From NCBI GenBank assembly GCA_020634815.1, contig JACKBA010000013.1, positions 62,001 to 126,000 on the forward strand: a stretch of 64,000 nucleotides of DNA, written 5' to 3'. Source of the stretch: Caldilineaceae bacterium. Lineage in GTDB: Bacteria; Chloroflexota; Anaerolineae; Caldilineales; Caldilineaceae. Positions 43,321 to 51,772 of this stretch are shown in pieces. The position numbers and the translations under genes are program-made. The notes under the pieces were generated by a model. It had not been told where the DNA came from and did no database searches. It worked only from the letters and a program-made list of their open reading frames with translations. Positions within the stretch are counted from its first letter, which is position 1, and each line of letters opens with the position of its first letter.

Positions 43321-43367
43321 ATGAGGGTGCATCTTGCCAGCAACAAATCTTAGTGGGGCGGCGCTCG

Positions 43368-44135
43368 TCAGGCGCCTGCTTCCGTACCGCTGCGCTCCCG
43401 GCGCTTTAGCAGGCGCGAGAGGACGATACTCACCACGAACATGAGCAGCGAAACGGCCAGGATGCGCCAGTCCAGGCTGGGCACCTCGCCGGTCATGAAC
43501 ATGGCCGTGATCTCGTCGGGCGAGAGCGAAGCGCCCAGAAAGACGAAGGCGATCGTGCCGGGGATCGAGCCGATGATCGTCGCCAGGATGAAGGCGCCGT
43601 AGTGGATGCGCAAAAAGCCGGCCAGATAATTGACCAGGTCATAGGGCAGGAAGATCAGGCGCATGATCAGCACGGTCTCGAAGCTGTTCTCCCGCATGCG
43701 CCGTGCATAGCGTTGAACGAACCCCTGCGCCTCGCCGTCATCCAGCACCCCGCTGCCGAAGTAGCGGCCGACAAAGAACGCCACCGTCGCCGACAGGTTG
43801 GCGCCGATCACGGTGTAGACGACGCCCCACGCCGGCCCGAAGAGGAAACCGCCCGCCAGGGTCAGCAGTACCGAGGAGAAGAGCGTCAACGGCCGGATCG
43901 CGTAGAGGAGGATGTAGGCCAGCGGCGCCAGCGGGCTCGCCTGCGCCCAGGCAATGCCGGCCAGAAAGAACTCGGAGAGCGTCAGGTCGTTGGCGCGCAT
44001 GACCCAGAGAATCACTCCGATCAGCGCCACCCAGATGGCCGCTGCGGTTACTTTGGACCAGTGCCTGGCCCAGAAACTCTCCTGCTTGCCGGCCTGGTTG
44101 GCCGTCGCCAGTGTGTTGTCATTTGCCTGTGTCAT
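43368..44135 (-). CDS. TVP38/TMEM64 (DedA/VTT) family membrane protein
   Basis: 255 residues from ATG 44135. About six membrane helices; the VTT core has RPLTLFSSVLLTLAGGFLFG, then GANLSATVAFFVGRYFG, FETVLIMRLIFLPYDLVNYLAG and ATIIGSIPGTIAFVFLG. The family includes lipid scramblase- or flippase-like proteins. Its ATG overlaps the TGA of the phosphatidyltransferase upstream (ATGA), so the two are translationally coupled and may act together in lipid metabolism. Confidence 0.9.
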   Translation of the reverse strand: MTQANDNTLATANQAGKQESFWARHWSKVTAAAIWVALIGVILWVMRANDLTLSEFFLAGIAWAQASPLAPLAYILLYAIRPLTLFSSVLLTLAGGFLFGPAWGVVYTVIGANLSATVAFFVGRYFGSGVLDDGEAQGFVQRYARRMRENSFETVLIMRLIFLPYDLVNYLAGFLRIHYGAFILATIIGSIPGTIAFVFLGASLSPDEITAMFMTGEVPSLDWRILAVSLLMFVVSIVLSRLLKRRERSGTEAGA

Positions 44136-44749
44136 TGTGAACCATGCTCCAGGTGGCGCCATGCCCACCACACGCGCTGTGCGGCGGTAATGACGACCAA
44201 GGCTGCCATGACCATGAAAAGCGGGCCGACATAGCCGGGCAGCAGAAAAAACAATGTGTAGAAAGCAATCGTCTCCGCCCCTTCGATCAGGCCGGGCGGC
44301 ATCGAGATCGCGGTCAGGCGCTCGCCCGCAACGAGGTGGCGTTTCTCCAGGATCGCCGATAGCGTCGACCAGGAGAGCAGGTTGAGCACGAACGACGAGA
44401 TGAGGGCGATGGCCGCCCACAGATTGAGCGTCGTCGGCATCGCTGCCACAAAAGCGATGGGAATGGCCAGGTAGACGACAAAGTCCAGGATTAGATCCAG
44501 ATAACCGCCGAAATCGCTCTGCTTGTGATGGACGCGCGCGATGACGCCGTCGAGACCATCCAGCACCCGGTTGCCGATCCAAAGCACCAGCGCCGCCCAA
44601 TACCACTGCTGCCACGTGGCCCAGGCCGCCAACAGGCCGACGACCAACGCCAATACTGAGATGTGGTTGGGATGAATCGCCGCGGCCCATCCGCCGGCCA
44701 GCGGCGCCATCAGCCGATCTTTCTGTTTTCGCAGTGCTGCGTCGCGCAT
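44132..44749 (-). CDS. CDP-alcohol phosphatidyltransferase
   Basis: 205 residues from ATG 44749; an upstream ATG at 44821 would add an Arg-rich stretch unlike the family. The CDP-alcohol motif DGxxAR(x8)GxxxDxxxD is present as DGVIAR, then FGGYLDLILD. Five or six helices span the membrane. The enzyme joins a CDP-activated lipid to an alcohol (glycerol-P, inositol-P or similar) and releases CMP. The acceptor is not predictable. It is coupled to the VTT protein downstream. Confidence 0.88.
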   Translation of the reverse strand: MRDAALRKQKDRLMAPLAGGWAAAIHPNHISVLALVVGLLAAWATWQQWYWAALVLWIGNRVLDGLDGVIARVHHKQSDFGGYLDLILDFVVYLAIPIAFVAAMPTTLNLWAAIALISSFVLNLLSWSTLSAILEKRHLVAGERLTAISMPPGLIEGAETIAFYTLFFLLPGYVGPLFMVMAALVVITAAQRVWWAWRHLEHGSQ

Positions 44750-44909
44750 CAACACCCTCGCAGGTTGGTTGCTCCGCACGCGTCGATGTCGATCGCCGCG
44801 CCGGGTCCGGTAAACTGGCACGATTATGGCGGTGAACGGGTTGCGCTTCTGTAAGAGGGTCTACACGCGATATTACGGAACTCTTACCGGTGAGGGGAGC
44901 GCGTGCAGG

Positions 44910-45695
44910 TCACGTCAAAAGCGTTGCCAGCCAGCGCCGCGTTGCCTGCGGCGATTCGAGCCGGCAGGTCGCCCGGGTCGGACGCGGTGTGGCGGCGACG
45001 ACGAGGGCCAGCCCGCCGGCAGCGACAATCTCCGCGAACGCTTCCTCGTCCTTGTCGTCGTCGCCCAGATAGACGGGCAACGCCCCCGGCCACGCGCAGG
45101 CATCCAGGAGATGGTTGACCGTCTCCCCCTTGTGCGCAATCGTCGGTCCCAGTTCCAGGAAGCGGTCGCCGCCGAGGATGCGGAAGCGATCGGGCGGCGC
45201 GTCTCGCAGGAGTAGCCGGGCGGCCTGCTCTGCCGCAGCCAGCACGCGCGGTCCGGTCTCCGGCTCGGCATCCTTGGCATGAATCGCCAGCGTCCACCCC
45301 TTGTCTTCCAGGAAAAAGCCGGAATGCCCGCCCAGTGCCGCTGCCCAGCGCTGCTTGACTGCGTCGACCGTGGGGCGCACGTCATCGAGGGGCAGGCGAT
45401 GGACCAGCGTCCCGTCGGTGTGCTGCATCTCGAGCCCGTAGGTGCCCGCCAGGAGGATGCCCGGTACGGGCACGAGCTGTTGGATGTGCGCAAGGCGCCG
45501 GCCGCTGACCACCGCGACGCGCAAGCGTGGCTGGCGCACCAGCGCAGTCAATAGTTCGATCAGGTCGGCATCCGGGAAGATATCGTCGGGCGTCGGGGCG
45601 AAGTCAGCCAGCGTGCCGTCGTAGTCGAGGAAGAGCCAGATACGCTCGGCCGCGTCGATCTTGCTCCGAACGGTGTCGTCGAAACAATCGATCAC
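44910..45695 (-). CDS. otsB: Trehalose-6-phosphate phosphatase
   Basis: 261 residues with GTG start at 45695, overlapping the stop of the glycosyltransferase (GTGA). HAD motifs: LFLDYDGTLA (about 21-30; nucleophile Asp and acid Asp), VVSGR (motif II), HKGE (motif III Lys) and YLGDDDKDEEAF (motif IV). It dephosphorylates trehalose-6-P, finishing the pathway begun by OtsA in the same cluster. Confidence 0.92.
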   Translation of the reverse strand: MIDCFDDTVRSKIDAAERIWLFLDYDGTLADFAPTPDDIFPDADLIELLTALVRQPRLRVAVVSGRRLAHIQQLVPVPGILLAGTYGLEMQHTDGTLVHRLPLDDVRPTVDAVKQRWAAALGGHSGFFLEDKGWTLAIHAKDAEPETGPRVLAAAEQAARLLLRDAPPDRFRILGGDRFLELGPTIAHKGETVNHLLDACAWPGALPVYLGDDDKDEEAFAEIVAAGGLALVVAATPRPTRATCRLESPQATRRWLATLLT

Positions 45696-46966
45696 GTTGC
45701 CGGCTCCTTCCTGTCAGCCGGCGCCAGAAGCGGCTTGATGTCGTGGGCAAAGATGGCTTCCCAGGTGTAGCGCTGCCGCGTGCGCCGGCGCAGACGTGCC
45801 ACGGGGTTTGCGGCGAGCCATGCCGCCAGCCGCCGGGCTACTGCCGCCGGTGCTTCGTCCGGTTCGAAGAACAGGGCCGAATTGCCGGCCAGCTCGACGG
45901 CGGCAGGTACGGCCGTACTCGCCGCCACTGGCACGCCGGCCAATCCCGCCTCCAGCACCGGCATGCCGAAGCCCTCGCGGTGGCTGGGCATGAACAGCAC
46001 GTCGGCGGTGCGGTAGAGGTCGCCGACCACCATCGGCGGGATCAGGTAGCCCTCGGCCGGGTCAGGCCCGCTTTCGTAGACGAAGCGCATGGCATCCTCG
46101 ACGCCCAGCTCGGCGCGCCGGCGTTGCAGCGCGTGGAAATAGGCCATGCTGCGGGCGTCGTGCGGGTCGGGCGGCCCGGTCAGGATCAGCAGCGGCCGCT
46201 CACCCATGCGCTTCAACTCGGCCACCACGGCCAGCGCAAGCTCGATGTTCTTGGCCTGCGTCACCCGCACGGGCATGAGCAGGAACAGGCCGGCGTCGGG
46301 CACGCCCAAACGCTGCACGAGGCTGGCGCCCTCTGCCGAGAGGCCGAGCAGATCGCCTGCATCGACGCCGTTGTAGACGACGCGAATCTGCTCCGGCGGG
46401 ATACCGAGGAGTTCGGCCAACTCGCGCTGCCGCTGCACCGAGACGGCCACATAGGTGACCTCGCGCCGGTAAGTGCGGAGGAGATCCCACGGGTAGCCAT
46501 CATGGACCTTCGAGCGCGAATTGGGGCTTGTCCACGTGAAGTCATGTCCCCAGGCGATGGTGCGCGGCAGCCGGCTGGCGTCGAGCAGTTCAATCAGCGC
46601 GGCGGTCAGCGGCAGATTGAAATGTTTGAACAGGACATTGTGTGCCATGACGATGTCGAATTCCGCCAGTATGGGCTCGAGGGCGGTGCGTAGCTGCGCG
46701 GTCAACGCGGCGAACTCCGCCGGCACCGTGCCCGCGTCGAGTTGCGCGCTGGCTGCCAGGATCGCCGGGTGCTGCGTGTCCATGGCGGCGATCTCGACGA
46801 AGTGGCAGCCGGCCGGCAGCGCATCCGCCGCCCCGCGCCCGGCAACCACCGTGACCGGATAGCCGGCGGCCACCAGCAGCCGCACATGCGCGTCGATGAC
46901 AGCCTCCACCCCGCCGATGACGGGCGAGGCGCTGTAATGCAGGATGGCAATCGATGGCAGGCTCAT
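45692..46966 (-). CDS. Family 4 glycosyltransferase within the trehalose cluster
   Basis: About 424 residues from ATG 46966 (preceded by GAGGGG); ATG 46987, overlapping the otsA stop as ATGA, is an alternative adding 7 residues. GT-B fold: N-terminal SASPVIGGVEAVIDAH loop, LLMPVRVTQAKNIELAL, LTGPPDPHD, and the E-x7-E motif HREGFGMPVLEAGLAGVPV (about 340). GT4 enzymes transfer sugar from NDP-sugars with retention. Its place between otsA and otsB suggests a second sugar or compatible-solute product, or modification of trehalose. No acceptor can be named. Confidence 0.88.
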   Translation of the reverse strand: MSLPSIAILHYSASPVIGGVEAVIDAHVRLLVAAGYPVTVVAGRGAADALPAGCHFVEIAAMDTQHPAILAASAQLDAGTVPAEFAALTAQLRTALEPILAEFDIVMAHNVLFKHFNLPLTAALIELLDASRLPRTIAWGHDFTWTSPNSRSKVHDGYPWDLLRTYRREVTYVAVSVQRQRELAELLGIPPEQIRVVYNGVDAGDLLGLSAEGASLVQRLGVPDAGLFLLMPVRVTQAKNIELALAVVAELKRMGERPLLILTGPPDPHDARSMAYFHALQRRRAELGVEDAMRFVYESGPDPAEGYLIPPMVVGDLYRTADVLFMPSHREGFGMPVLEAGLAGVPVAASTAVPAAVELAGNSALFFEPDEAPAAVARRLAAWLAANPVARLRRRTRQRYTWEAIFAHDIKPLLAPADRKEPAT

Positions 46967-46983
46967 GGGCAACCCCTCTTCCG

Positions 46984-48492
46984 TCATAGCCGGGCGACCG
47001 CTTCCAACTGCTGGCAGAGCCACCAGTTGATGTCCTCGCGCTCGACACGCTCGCGCAGGAGAGCGGCCCGGCGTTCCTTCTCTTCGGCCGGCATGGTCAA
47101 CGCCCGGCGCAGCGCGTGCGCGGTGGCGTGGACATCGCACGGCGCGATGACCAGCGATCCCTCCTGGAGTTGCTCGCGCGCACCGGTGCGTTCGGAGAGG
47201 ACGAGCTGGCCGGCGCGTTCGTTGACGATCGGCCCTTCCTTGGCCACGAGATTCATGCCGTCGGCGATGGAGTTGACGAGCAGGACGTCGTAGCATTGCA
47301 TGGCCGCCACGGCCCGCTCGTAATCCTCGCCCAGCAGCACGCGGATCGGCTCCCAGTCGCTGCTGCCATAGGTGGCATTGACATTGCCGACCTCGGTCAT
47401 GATCTCGCTCAGGTAGTTGCGATACTCGCCCAGGTCCATACGCGATGGCACGAGGATCGCCAGAAACTTGACCTGGCCGCGCAACTCCGGGAAGAGTTCG
47501 AGCATCTCCGCAAACGCCTGGAAGCCGCGCACCACATTCTTGCTCGGCTCGATGCGCTCGATGCGCAGTAACATCTTGCGGTGACCGATGAGATTCTCGA
47601 TCTCTGTGCGAAAGGCACGGACGCGTTCGGTCGCGGCCAGCCGGCGCAGCGCGCTCACATCGATGGAGATGGGGAAGGCGCGCACCTGTGTGTGGTGGTT
47701 GCGATACCAGATGCGCTGCGTGCTATAGCGCACGCTCACGCGGCTCAGGTTACGCTCGCAGGTGCGCAGAAAGTTGAGCACATCGTCGTGCGTCTGGAAG
47801 CCAAGCAGGTCGGCGCCCAGCAATCCCTCCAGGATGGGGATGCGCATGTCGCGCGGCAGAATCGACCAGTAGTCCGGCCCAGGCCAGGGGATGTGGACAA
47901 AGTGCAGGAGCGTCGGGCGCTCCGCCGGGCGCAAGGCCAGCCGGATCATGCGCGGGGCGAGGTAAAGGTGGTAGTCTTGCAGCATGACGAGCGGGCGCTT
48001 GGTCGCCGTCCTGGCCTGGTCGACAATCGCATCGGCGAACAGGCGGTTGATCGCCACGTAGCCCTCGGTCCACGCGCGCCAGGTCGTCATGTCGATGACC
48101 GGCTGGCGCGGGATGTCCCACATCTGGTGTTGGAGGAACCAGAGCAGCGGGTTGGCGATGACGTTGTAGTAGGCGTCGTAGGCGGCGGGCTGCGGCGAGA
48201 GAAAGCGCACCTGGATGGTTTCGGGGCTCTGCCACAGCGAGACATGGCCTGCCTGCCACTCAATGTCGGTATCGGTGCGTGCGCAGGCGACCCACGACGC
48301 GTCGACATGCTGGGCCAGGCCGACCAGCGCCGTGACCAGCCCGCCGGAGCCGCGCGAGAAGGTGCGGCTGCCATCCTCCGCCGTCTGAAACGTCACCGGC
48401 CCGCGGTTGGCGGCGATGATCAGGGAGCGGTCGCGGAAAAGCTCGTCGCGCAGGTCGATACAGGGATCGTGTTCATCTACGTTGAGTTTCAT
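46984..48492 (-). CDS. otsA: Trehalose-6-phosphate synthase
   Basis: 502 residues from ATG 48492 (MKLNVDEHD; ACAGGAAC upstream); the longer frame to 48669 adds an unlike segment. GT20 signatures: IIAANRGPVTF and SGGLVTALVG, WVACARTD, QDYHLYLAPRMIR, HFVHIPWPGPD, LLGADLLGFQTHDD, LRIERIEPSKNVVRGFQAF, NSIADGMNLVAKEG and RTGAREQLQEGSLVI. It condenses glucose-6-P with a nucleoside-diphosphoglucose. It is first of the coupled otsA-GT4-otsB cluster. Confidence 0.93.
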   Translation of the reverse strand: MKLNVDEHDPCIDLRDELFRDRSLIIAANRGPVTFQTAEDGSRTFSRGSGGLVTALVGLAQHVDASWVACARTDTDIEWQAGHVSLWQSPETIQVRFLSPQPAAYDAYYNVIANPLLWFLQHQMWDIPRQPVIDMTTWRAWTEGYVAINRLFADAIVDQARTATKRPLVMLQDYHLYLAPRMIRLALRPAERPTLLHFVHIPWPGPDYWSILPRDMRIPILEGLLGADLLGFQTHDDVLNFLRTCERNLSRVSVRYSTQRIWYRNHHTQVRAFPISIDVSALRRLAATERVRAFRTEIENLIGHRKMLLRIERIEPSKNVVRGFQAFAEMLELFPELRGQVKFLAILVPSRMDLGEYRNYLSEIMTEVGNVNATYGSSDWEPIRVLLGEDYERAVAAMQCYDVLLVNSIADGMNLVAKEGPIVNERAGQLVLSERTGAREQLQEGSLVIAPCDVHATAHALRRALTMPAEEKERRAALLRERVEREDINWWLCQQLEAVARL

Positions 48493-48681
48493 TTTGTTCC
48501 TGTCCCGATCGCAGCACCCGGTCGGGTAGCGCACAAGATTTGTTGCGCCGGCTGCCGGTATGCCGTGACTGCCTGCGTGCAACGACGAGTCGGCCTGGCG
48601 AAACAGGGCAAGGGCAGAATAGAGCGGCGTCACTCCGGACGCGGTCAGCCTAGCGGCGTTGCACTCCAAACATAATGATCA

Positions 48682-48687
48682 ATTATA
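48682..48687 (-). promoter_or_regulatory. Possible -10 box of the trehalose cluster
   Basis: A perfect TATAAT on the minus strand (48687-48682), about 190 nt before the otsA ATG. The -35 region is weak, so it is tentative. Confidence 0.4.
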
Positions 48688-48799
48688 GCAGACGCCGCCA
48701 GATTAGGGGAATGCAGAGCAGCAATGCCGGGAGGGCCACCCATGGCTGGATTGAGCCGGGCAGGTAGCGGATTTCTCCTGCCCGCCCGGCCCAATCCAG

Positions 48800-48845
48800 C
48801 ATTCCTCGTGCCCCTTTGTGCCCTTTGATGCTTTGTGGCGGGGCT
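48800..48845. repeat. Dispersed CTCGTGCCCCTTTGTGCCC repeat
   Basis: One arm of the repeat family (CCTCGTGCCCCTTTGTGCC then CTTTGTGGCGGGGC) lies in the otsA-serS interval. A GGGCAGG-type inverted pair at about 48750-48795 precedes it. No gene is seen in 48493-48884. Confidence 0.65.
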
Positions 48846-48884
48846 TTTCAATGACTTTCCCGGCGTCGTATTGCGCAAGCGCGG

Positions 48885-50165
48885 TCAGCGGATGACCTCC
48901 ATGCCACCCATGTACGGTCGCAGCGCCTCGGGCACGACCACCGAACCGTCCGCCTGCTGGTAGTTCTCCAGGATGGCGATGACGATGCGCGGCAGCGCCA
49001 GCCCGGAGCCGTTGAGCGTGTGCACGAATTCGGGCTTCTCACCTTCGGCCGGTCGGTAGCGGATATTGGCCCGTCGCGCCTGGAAGTCGCGGAAGAAGGA
49101 GCAGGAGCTGCACTCCAGCCACTCTTGCGAGCCGGCCGCCCACACCTCGATGTCGTACTTGATGGCCGCCACGAAGGAGAGATCACCCGTAGCGATGGCC
49201 ACGCGGCGGTAGGGCAGCCCCAGCCGCTCGCAGAGATCTTCGGCGTCGCGCGTCAGCGATTCCAGCTCATCGCGCCCCGTGCCCGGCTCGACAAACTTGA
49301 CCATCTCCACCTTCTGGAACTGGTGGACGCGCTTGATGCCGCGCACATCCTTGCCCGCCGACACCTTCTCGCGACGGAAGCAGGGCGTGTTGGCCACATA
49401 GTAGATCGGCAGTTGGCCCGGCTCGATGATCTCGTCGCGGTAGATGTTGGTTACCGGCACCTCGGCGGTCGGGATGAACCAGAAATCCTCCTCGGCGTCG
49501 CGGTAGAGCACGTCGCCAAACTTGGGCAGATTGCCCGTGCCGACCATGACCTCGCTACGCACCATGAAGGGCGGGTAGATCTCCTCGTAGCCGTGATCGC
49601 TCACATGCACGTCCGTGAAGAAGTCGATGAGCGCGCGTTGCAGGCGAGCGCCCGCGCCCTTGAGCAGGTAGAAGCGGCTGCCGGAGAGCTTGACCCCGCG
49701 CTCGAAGTCGATGATGCCCAGCTTCGGCCCCAGGTCCCAGTGCGCCAGCGGGTCGAAGTCGAAGGCCGGCTTGTCGCCCCATTCCTTAACGACGAGGTTG
49801 CCGCTGTCATCCGGCGCCACCGGCACATCCGGCTCCGGAATGTTGGGGATGCGCAGCATGGCGTCTTGCAGCGCGGCGTCGACCTCGCGCAACTCGCCGT
49901 CGAGGCGGTCGATCTCGGCGCCGATCTCGCTCATCTGCGCCTTGAGCGCGTTGGCTTCCTCGGTGCGCTTCTCGCGGAAGAGCGTGCCGATGTTGCGCGA
50001 TCCGCTGTTGACCTCGGCGCGCAACGCCTCCACGCGCGTCAGAATCTGCCGCCGCCGCTGGTCCAGTTCCAGCGCCTGCTCCCACGGCGCGTCCTCGACG
50101 TTGAGCTTGCGCATCGCCTCGGCCAGCGCCTCTCGGTTGTCTCGCATCCATCGAATATCAAGCAT
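48885..50165 (-). CDS. serS: Seryl-tRNA synthetase
   Basis: 426 residues of normal SerRS length. ATG 50165 follows ATAGGAGGAAACG. An N-terminal coiled-coil tRNA-binding arm covers about 25-110. The class II core has motif 2 (NTPCFRREK, about 266), the serine-binding TAEVPVTN, and motif 3 (NGSGLALPRIVIAILENYQ, about 385). It charges both serine tRNAs found at 43.0-43.2 kb. The gene is preceded by a T-box leader, and dispersed repeats have inserted between the leader terminator and the gene. Confidence 0.96.
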   Translation of the reverse strand: MLDIRWMRDNREALAEAMRKLNVEDAPWEQALELDQRRRQILTRVEALRAEVNSGSRNIGTLFREKRTEEANALKAQMSEIGAEIDRLDGELREVDAALQDAMLRIPNIPEPDVPVAPDDSGNLVVKEWGDKPAFDFDPLAHWDLGPKLGIIDFERGVKLSGSRFYLLKGAGARLQRALIDFFTDVHVSDHGYEEIYPPFMVRSEVMVGTGNLPKFGDVLYRDAEEDFWFIPTAEVPVTNIYRDEIIEPGQLPIYYVANTPCFRREKVSAGKDVRGIKRVHQFQKVEMVKFVEPGTGRDELESLTRDAEDLCERLGLPYRRVAIATGDLSFVAAIKYDIEVWAAGSQEWLECSSCSFFRDFQARRANIRYRPAEGEKPEFVHTLNGSGLALPRIVIAILENYQQADGSVVVPEALRPYMGGMEVIR

Positions 50166-50189
50166 CGTTTCCTCCTATGGATTTGGCTC

Positions 50190-50226
50190 AGCCACAAAGC
50201 CACGAAGCCACAAAGCCGCACAAAGA
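50190..50226. repeat. Dispersed AAGCCACGAAGCCACAAAG repeat fragment
   Basis: GCCACAAAGCCACGAAGCC in tandem, just upstream of the serS ribosome-binding site. It pairs loosely with the copy at 50333-50385, and the two flank a GTAGTGACGGCTTCAG-type element at 50257-50310. Confidence 0.6.
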
Positions 50227-50332
50227 ATATTCGGTCGTTCACGATTCTCACCGCGATAACGACTTCAGTCGTTGATTCTCTCTGGAACGGCTGAAGCCGT
50301 CACTACAAATCGTGAGCACTGAAATTCCAATC

Positions 50333-50385
50333 GATTCCTTTGTGCCCCTTTGCGTCTTCGCGCCTTTGTGGCTCCTCTTCTCTTT
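50333..50385. repeat. Dispersed TTTGTGCCCCTTTGCGTC repeat
   Basis: CCTTTGTGCCCCTTTGCGTC, then GCGCCTTTGTGGCTCC. It is a copy of the same family lying directly downstream of the T-box terminator within the serS leader. Confidence 0.7.
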
Positions 50386-50394
50386 CTTCCAATC

Positions 50395-50580
50395 AAAAAT
50401 CCCCTCGCCCGGTCAGGACGAAGGGATCTCGTGGTGCCACCTGAGTTTGCGAACCAAGCACTGCCGGCCCGCCTCATTGCCCGCTAACGGTGGGGCGCCG
50501 CCCGGCCATTGCCTGCCGGGGACTCGAGAGATGCTGACCTGCCGGCTCCCGTTGCCTTGCACCGTCCGGCAACTCTCTGA
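50395..50580 (-). promoter_or_regulatory. T-box riboswitch of serS (specifier AGC)
   Basis: The minus-strand leader shows the T-box antiterminator sequence AGGTGGCACCACG (50442-50430). An intrinsic terminator follows: ATCCCTTCG paired with CGAGGGGAT at 50427-50399, then TTTTT. Stem I starts with AGAGAG (50578) and closes with CTCTCG. The distal loop has GGTGCAAGG (GNUGNRA-like). The specifier region reads GGTCAGCATCTCT, putting the Ser codon AGC at 50535-50533 followed by A. Uncharged tRNA-Ser(GCU) should stabilise the antiterminator and allow serS transcription. Confidence 0.85.
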
Positions 50581-50638
50581 TGGGGAGGGGCGTCAGGCCC
50601 TGGTCTCTGTCTGCGTCGTTCTCTATGCAACTGTGCCT

Positions 50639-50667
50639 ATGCTACCATTGGTCGCGGACACAATCAA
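50639..50667 (-). promoter_or_regulatory. Promoter of the serS T-box leader
   Basis: On the minus strand TTGATT (50667-50662), a 17-nt spacer and TAGCAT (50644-50639). The start near 50632 leaves about 50 nt before stem I. Confidence 0.5.
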
Positions 50668-50697
50668 GTTTTTGCGAAATGTTGAAACGGGGGAATC

Positions 50698-51654
50698 GTG
50701 GGCAGGCGACAATTGGCGGGCAGCGTGGCAATCGTGACGGGCGCAAGTTCAGGCATCGGCGCGGCGACGGCGGTGGTGCTGGCCGCGCACGGCGTGCATG
50801 TGGTGCTGGTGGCGCGCCGGCTGGATCGCCTGCAAGCGCTGGCCGGCGACCTGGCCGCGCGCTACGGCGTGCGCACGCTGGCCGTGCCCGCCGACCTCAG
50901 CCGGCGTGTCGACATTGATCGCCTGGTGGCAGAGACGCTGCGTGCATTCGGCCGCATCGACATCCTGGTCAACAATGCCGGGCTGGGCATGCAGGGCGAT
51001 GTCGCCAACCTGGCCGAACACCAGGTGCGCTATCTCTTCGACGTCAACGTCTACGGCCCGCTCCTTGCCATGCAGGCCGTTGCGCCCATCATGGCGCGCC
51101 AGGGTGGCGGTGCCATCGTCAACGTGAGCAGCATCCTGGGCAAGGTCGTCGTGCCGTCGTTGGGCATGGTCGGCTCGTCGGCTGCGTACACCGCGTCGAA
51201 GTTTGCGCTCGACGCCTTCTCCGCCGCCGCGCGCATGGAGCTGGCGAGCCAGAAGATCGACGTGATCACCGTGCTGCCGGGCGTGACGCGCAGCGAGTTC
51301 AACGATGCCTTCCTGGTCAGCAACGGCGGCCGGCCTCGCACCGTGCCCAAGAGCGGCGGCTTGCTGGGCGTCGTCCCGCCCGAACGCGTGGCGCAGCGCA
51401 TCGTGCGTGCCATCGAACGCGGCGAGCGCGAAGTCTACGTGACGGCCAAAGATCGCCTGATCGTCATGGGGGCGACGGCCATGCCGGGGCTGTGGGAGTG
51501 GGCGTTGGTCCGGCTGCGTGCATGGCGCATGGCCGACCGCAGCCGGCTGGCGCGTGCGACGGCGCTGGTTACAGGGGCCAGCGCGGCGCTTCTGGCAGTT
51601 GCTGTGGGCTTTGTTGTGGGTAGCCGCCGCCGGCGAGCGTCAGATCCAGAGTAA
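50698..51654 (+). CDS. Short-chain dehydrogenase/reductase with C-terminal membrane helix
   Basis: 318 residues, GTG start at 50698 after GGGGG. Rossmann motif TGASSGIG (about 15-22), NNAG (about 90), catalytic NVSS and YTASK (about 163-167). The R in VARRLDRL just after beta2 suggests NADP(H) preference. A C-terminal hydrophobic segment (about 288-308; ALVTGASAALLAVAVGFVVG) ending in Arg residues may anchor it. The substrate is unknown; the family acts on lipids, steroids and sugars. Confidence 0.9.
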   Translation: MGRRQLAGSVAIVTGASSGIGAATAVVLAAHGVHVVLVARRLDRLQALAGDLAARYGVRTLAVPADLSRRVDIDRLVAETLRAFGRIDILVNNAGLGMQGDVANLAEHQVRYLFDVNVYGPLLAMQAVAPIMARQGGGAIVNVSSILGKVVVPSLGMVGSSAAYTASKFALDAFSAAARMELASQKIDVITVLPGVTRSEFNDAFLVSNGGRPRTVPKSGGLLGVVPPERVAQRIVRAIERGEREVYVTAKDRLIVMGATAMPGLWEWALVRLRAWRMADRSRLARATALVTGASAALLAVAVGFVVGSRRRRASDPE

Positions 51655-51714
51655 GAAATCGAACCGCCACGACCGCAGCGCACCAGGCGGCACCGGGCAC
51701 TGTTTTGGGGCAGA

Positions 51715-51762
51715 GTCCTTCGTGCCCCTTTGTGTCCTTAGCGCCTTTGTGGCGGCCCTTTG
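51715..51762. repeat. Dispersed TTCGTGCCCCTTTGTGTCC repeat
   Basis: CTTCGTGCCCCTTTGTGTCC then GCGCCTTTGTGGCGGCCC, lying between the convergent SDR and SWIM-like genes. Confidence 0.7.
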
Positions 51763-51772
51763 ACCCACCGTT

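Noticed and set aside
44852..44888. GTAAGAG/CTCTTAC pair after otsB as a terminator
   Set aside because: Only 7 bp with a 23-nt loop and no U-tract; too weak to annotate.
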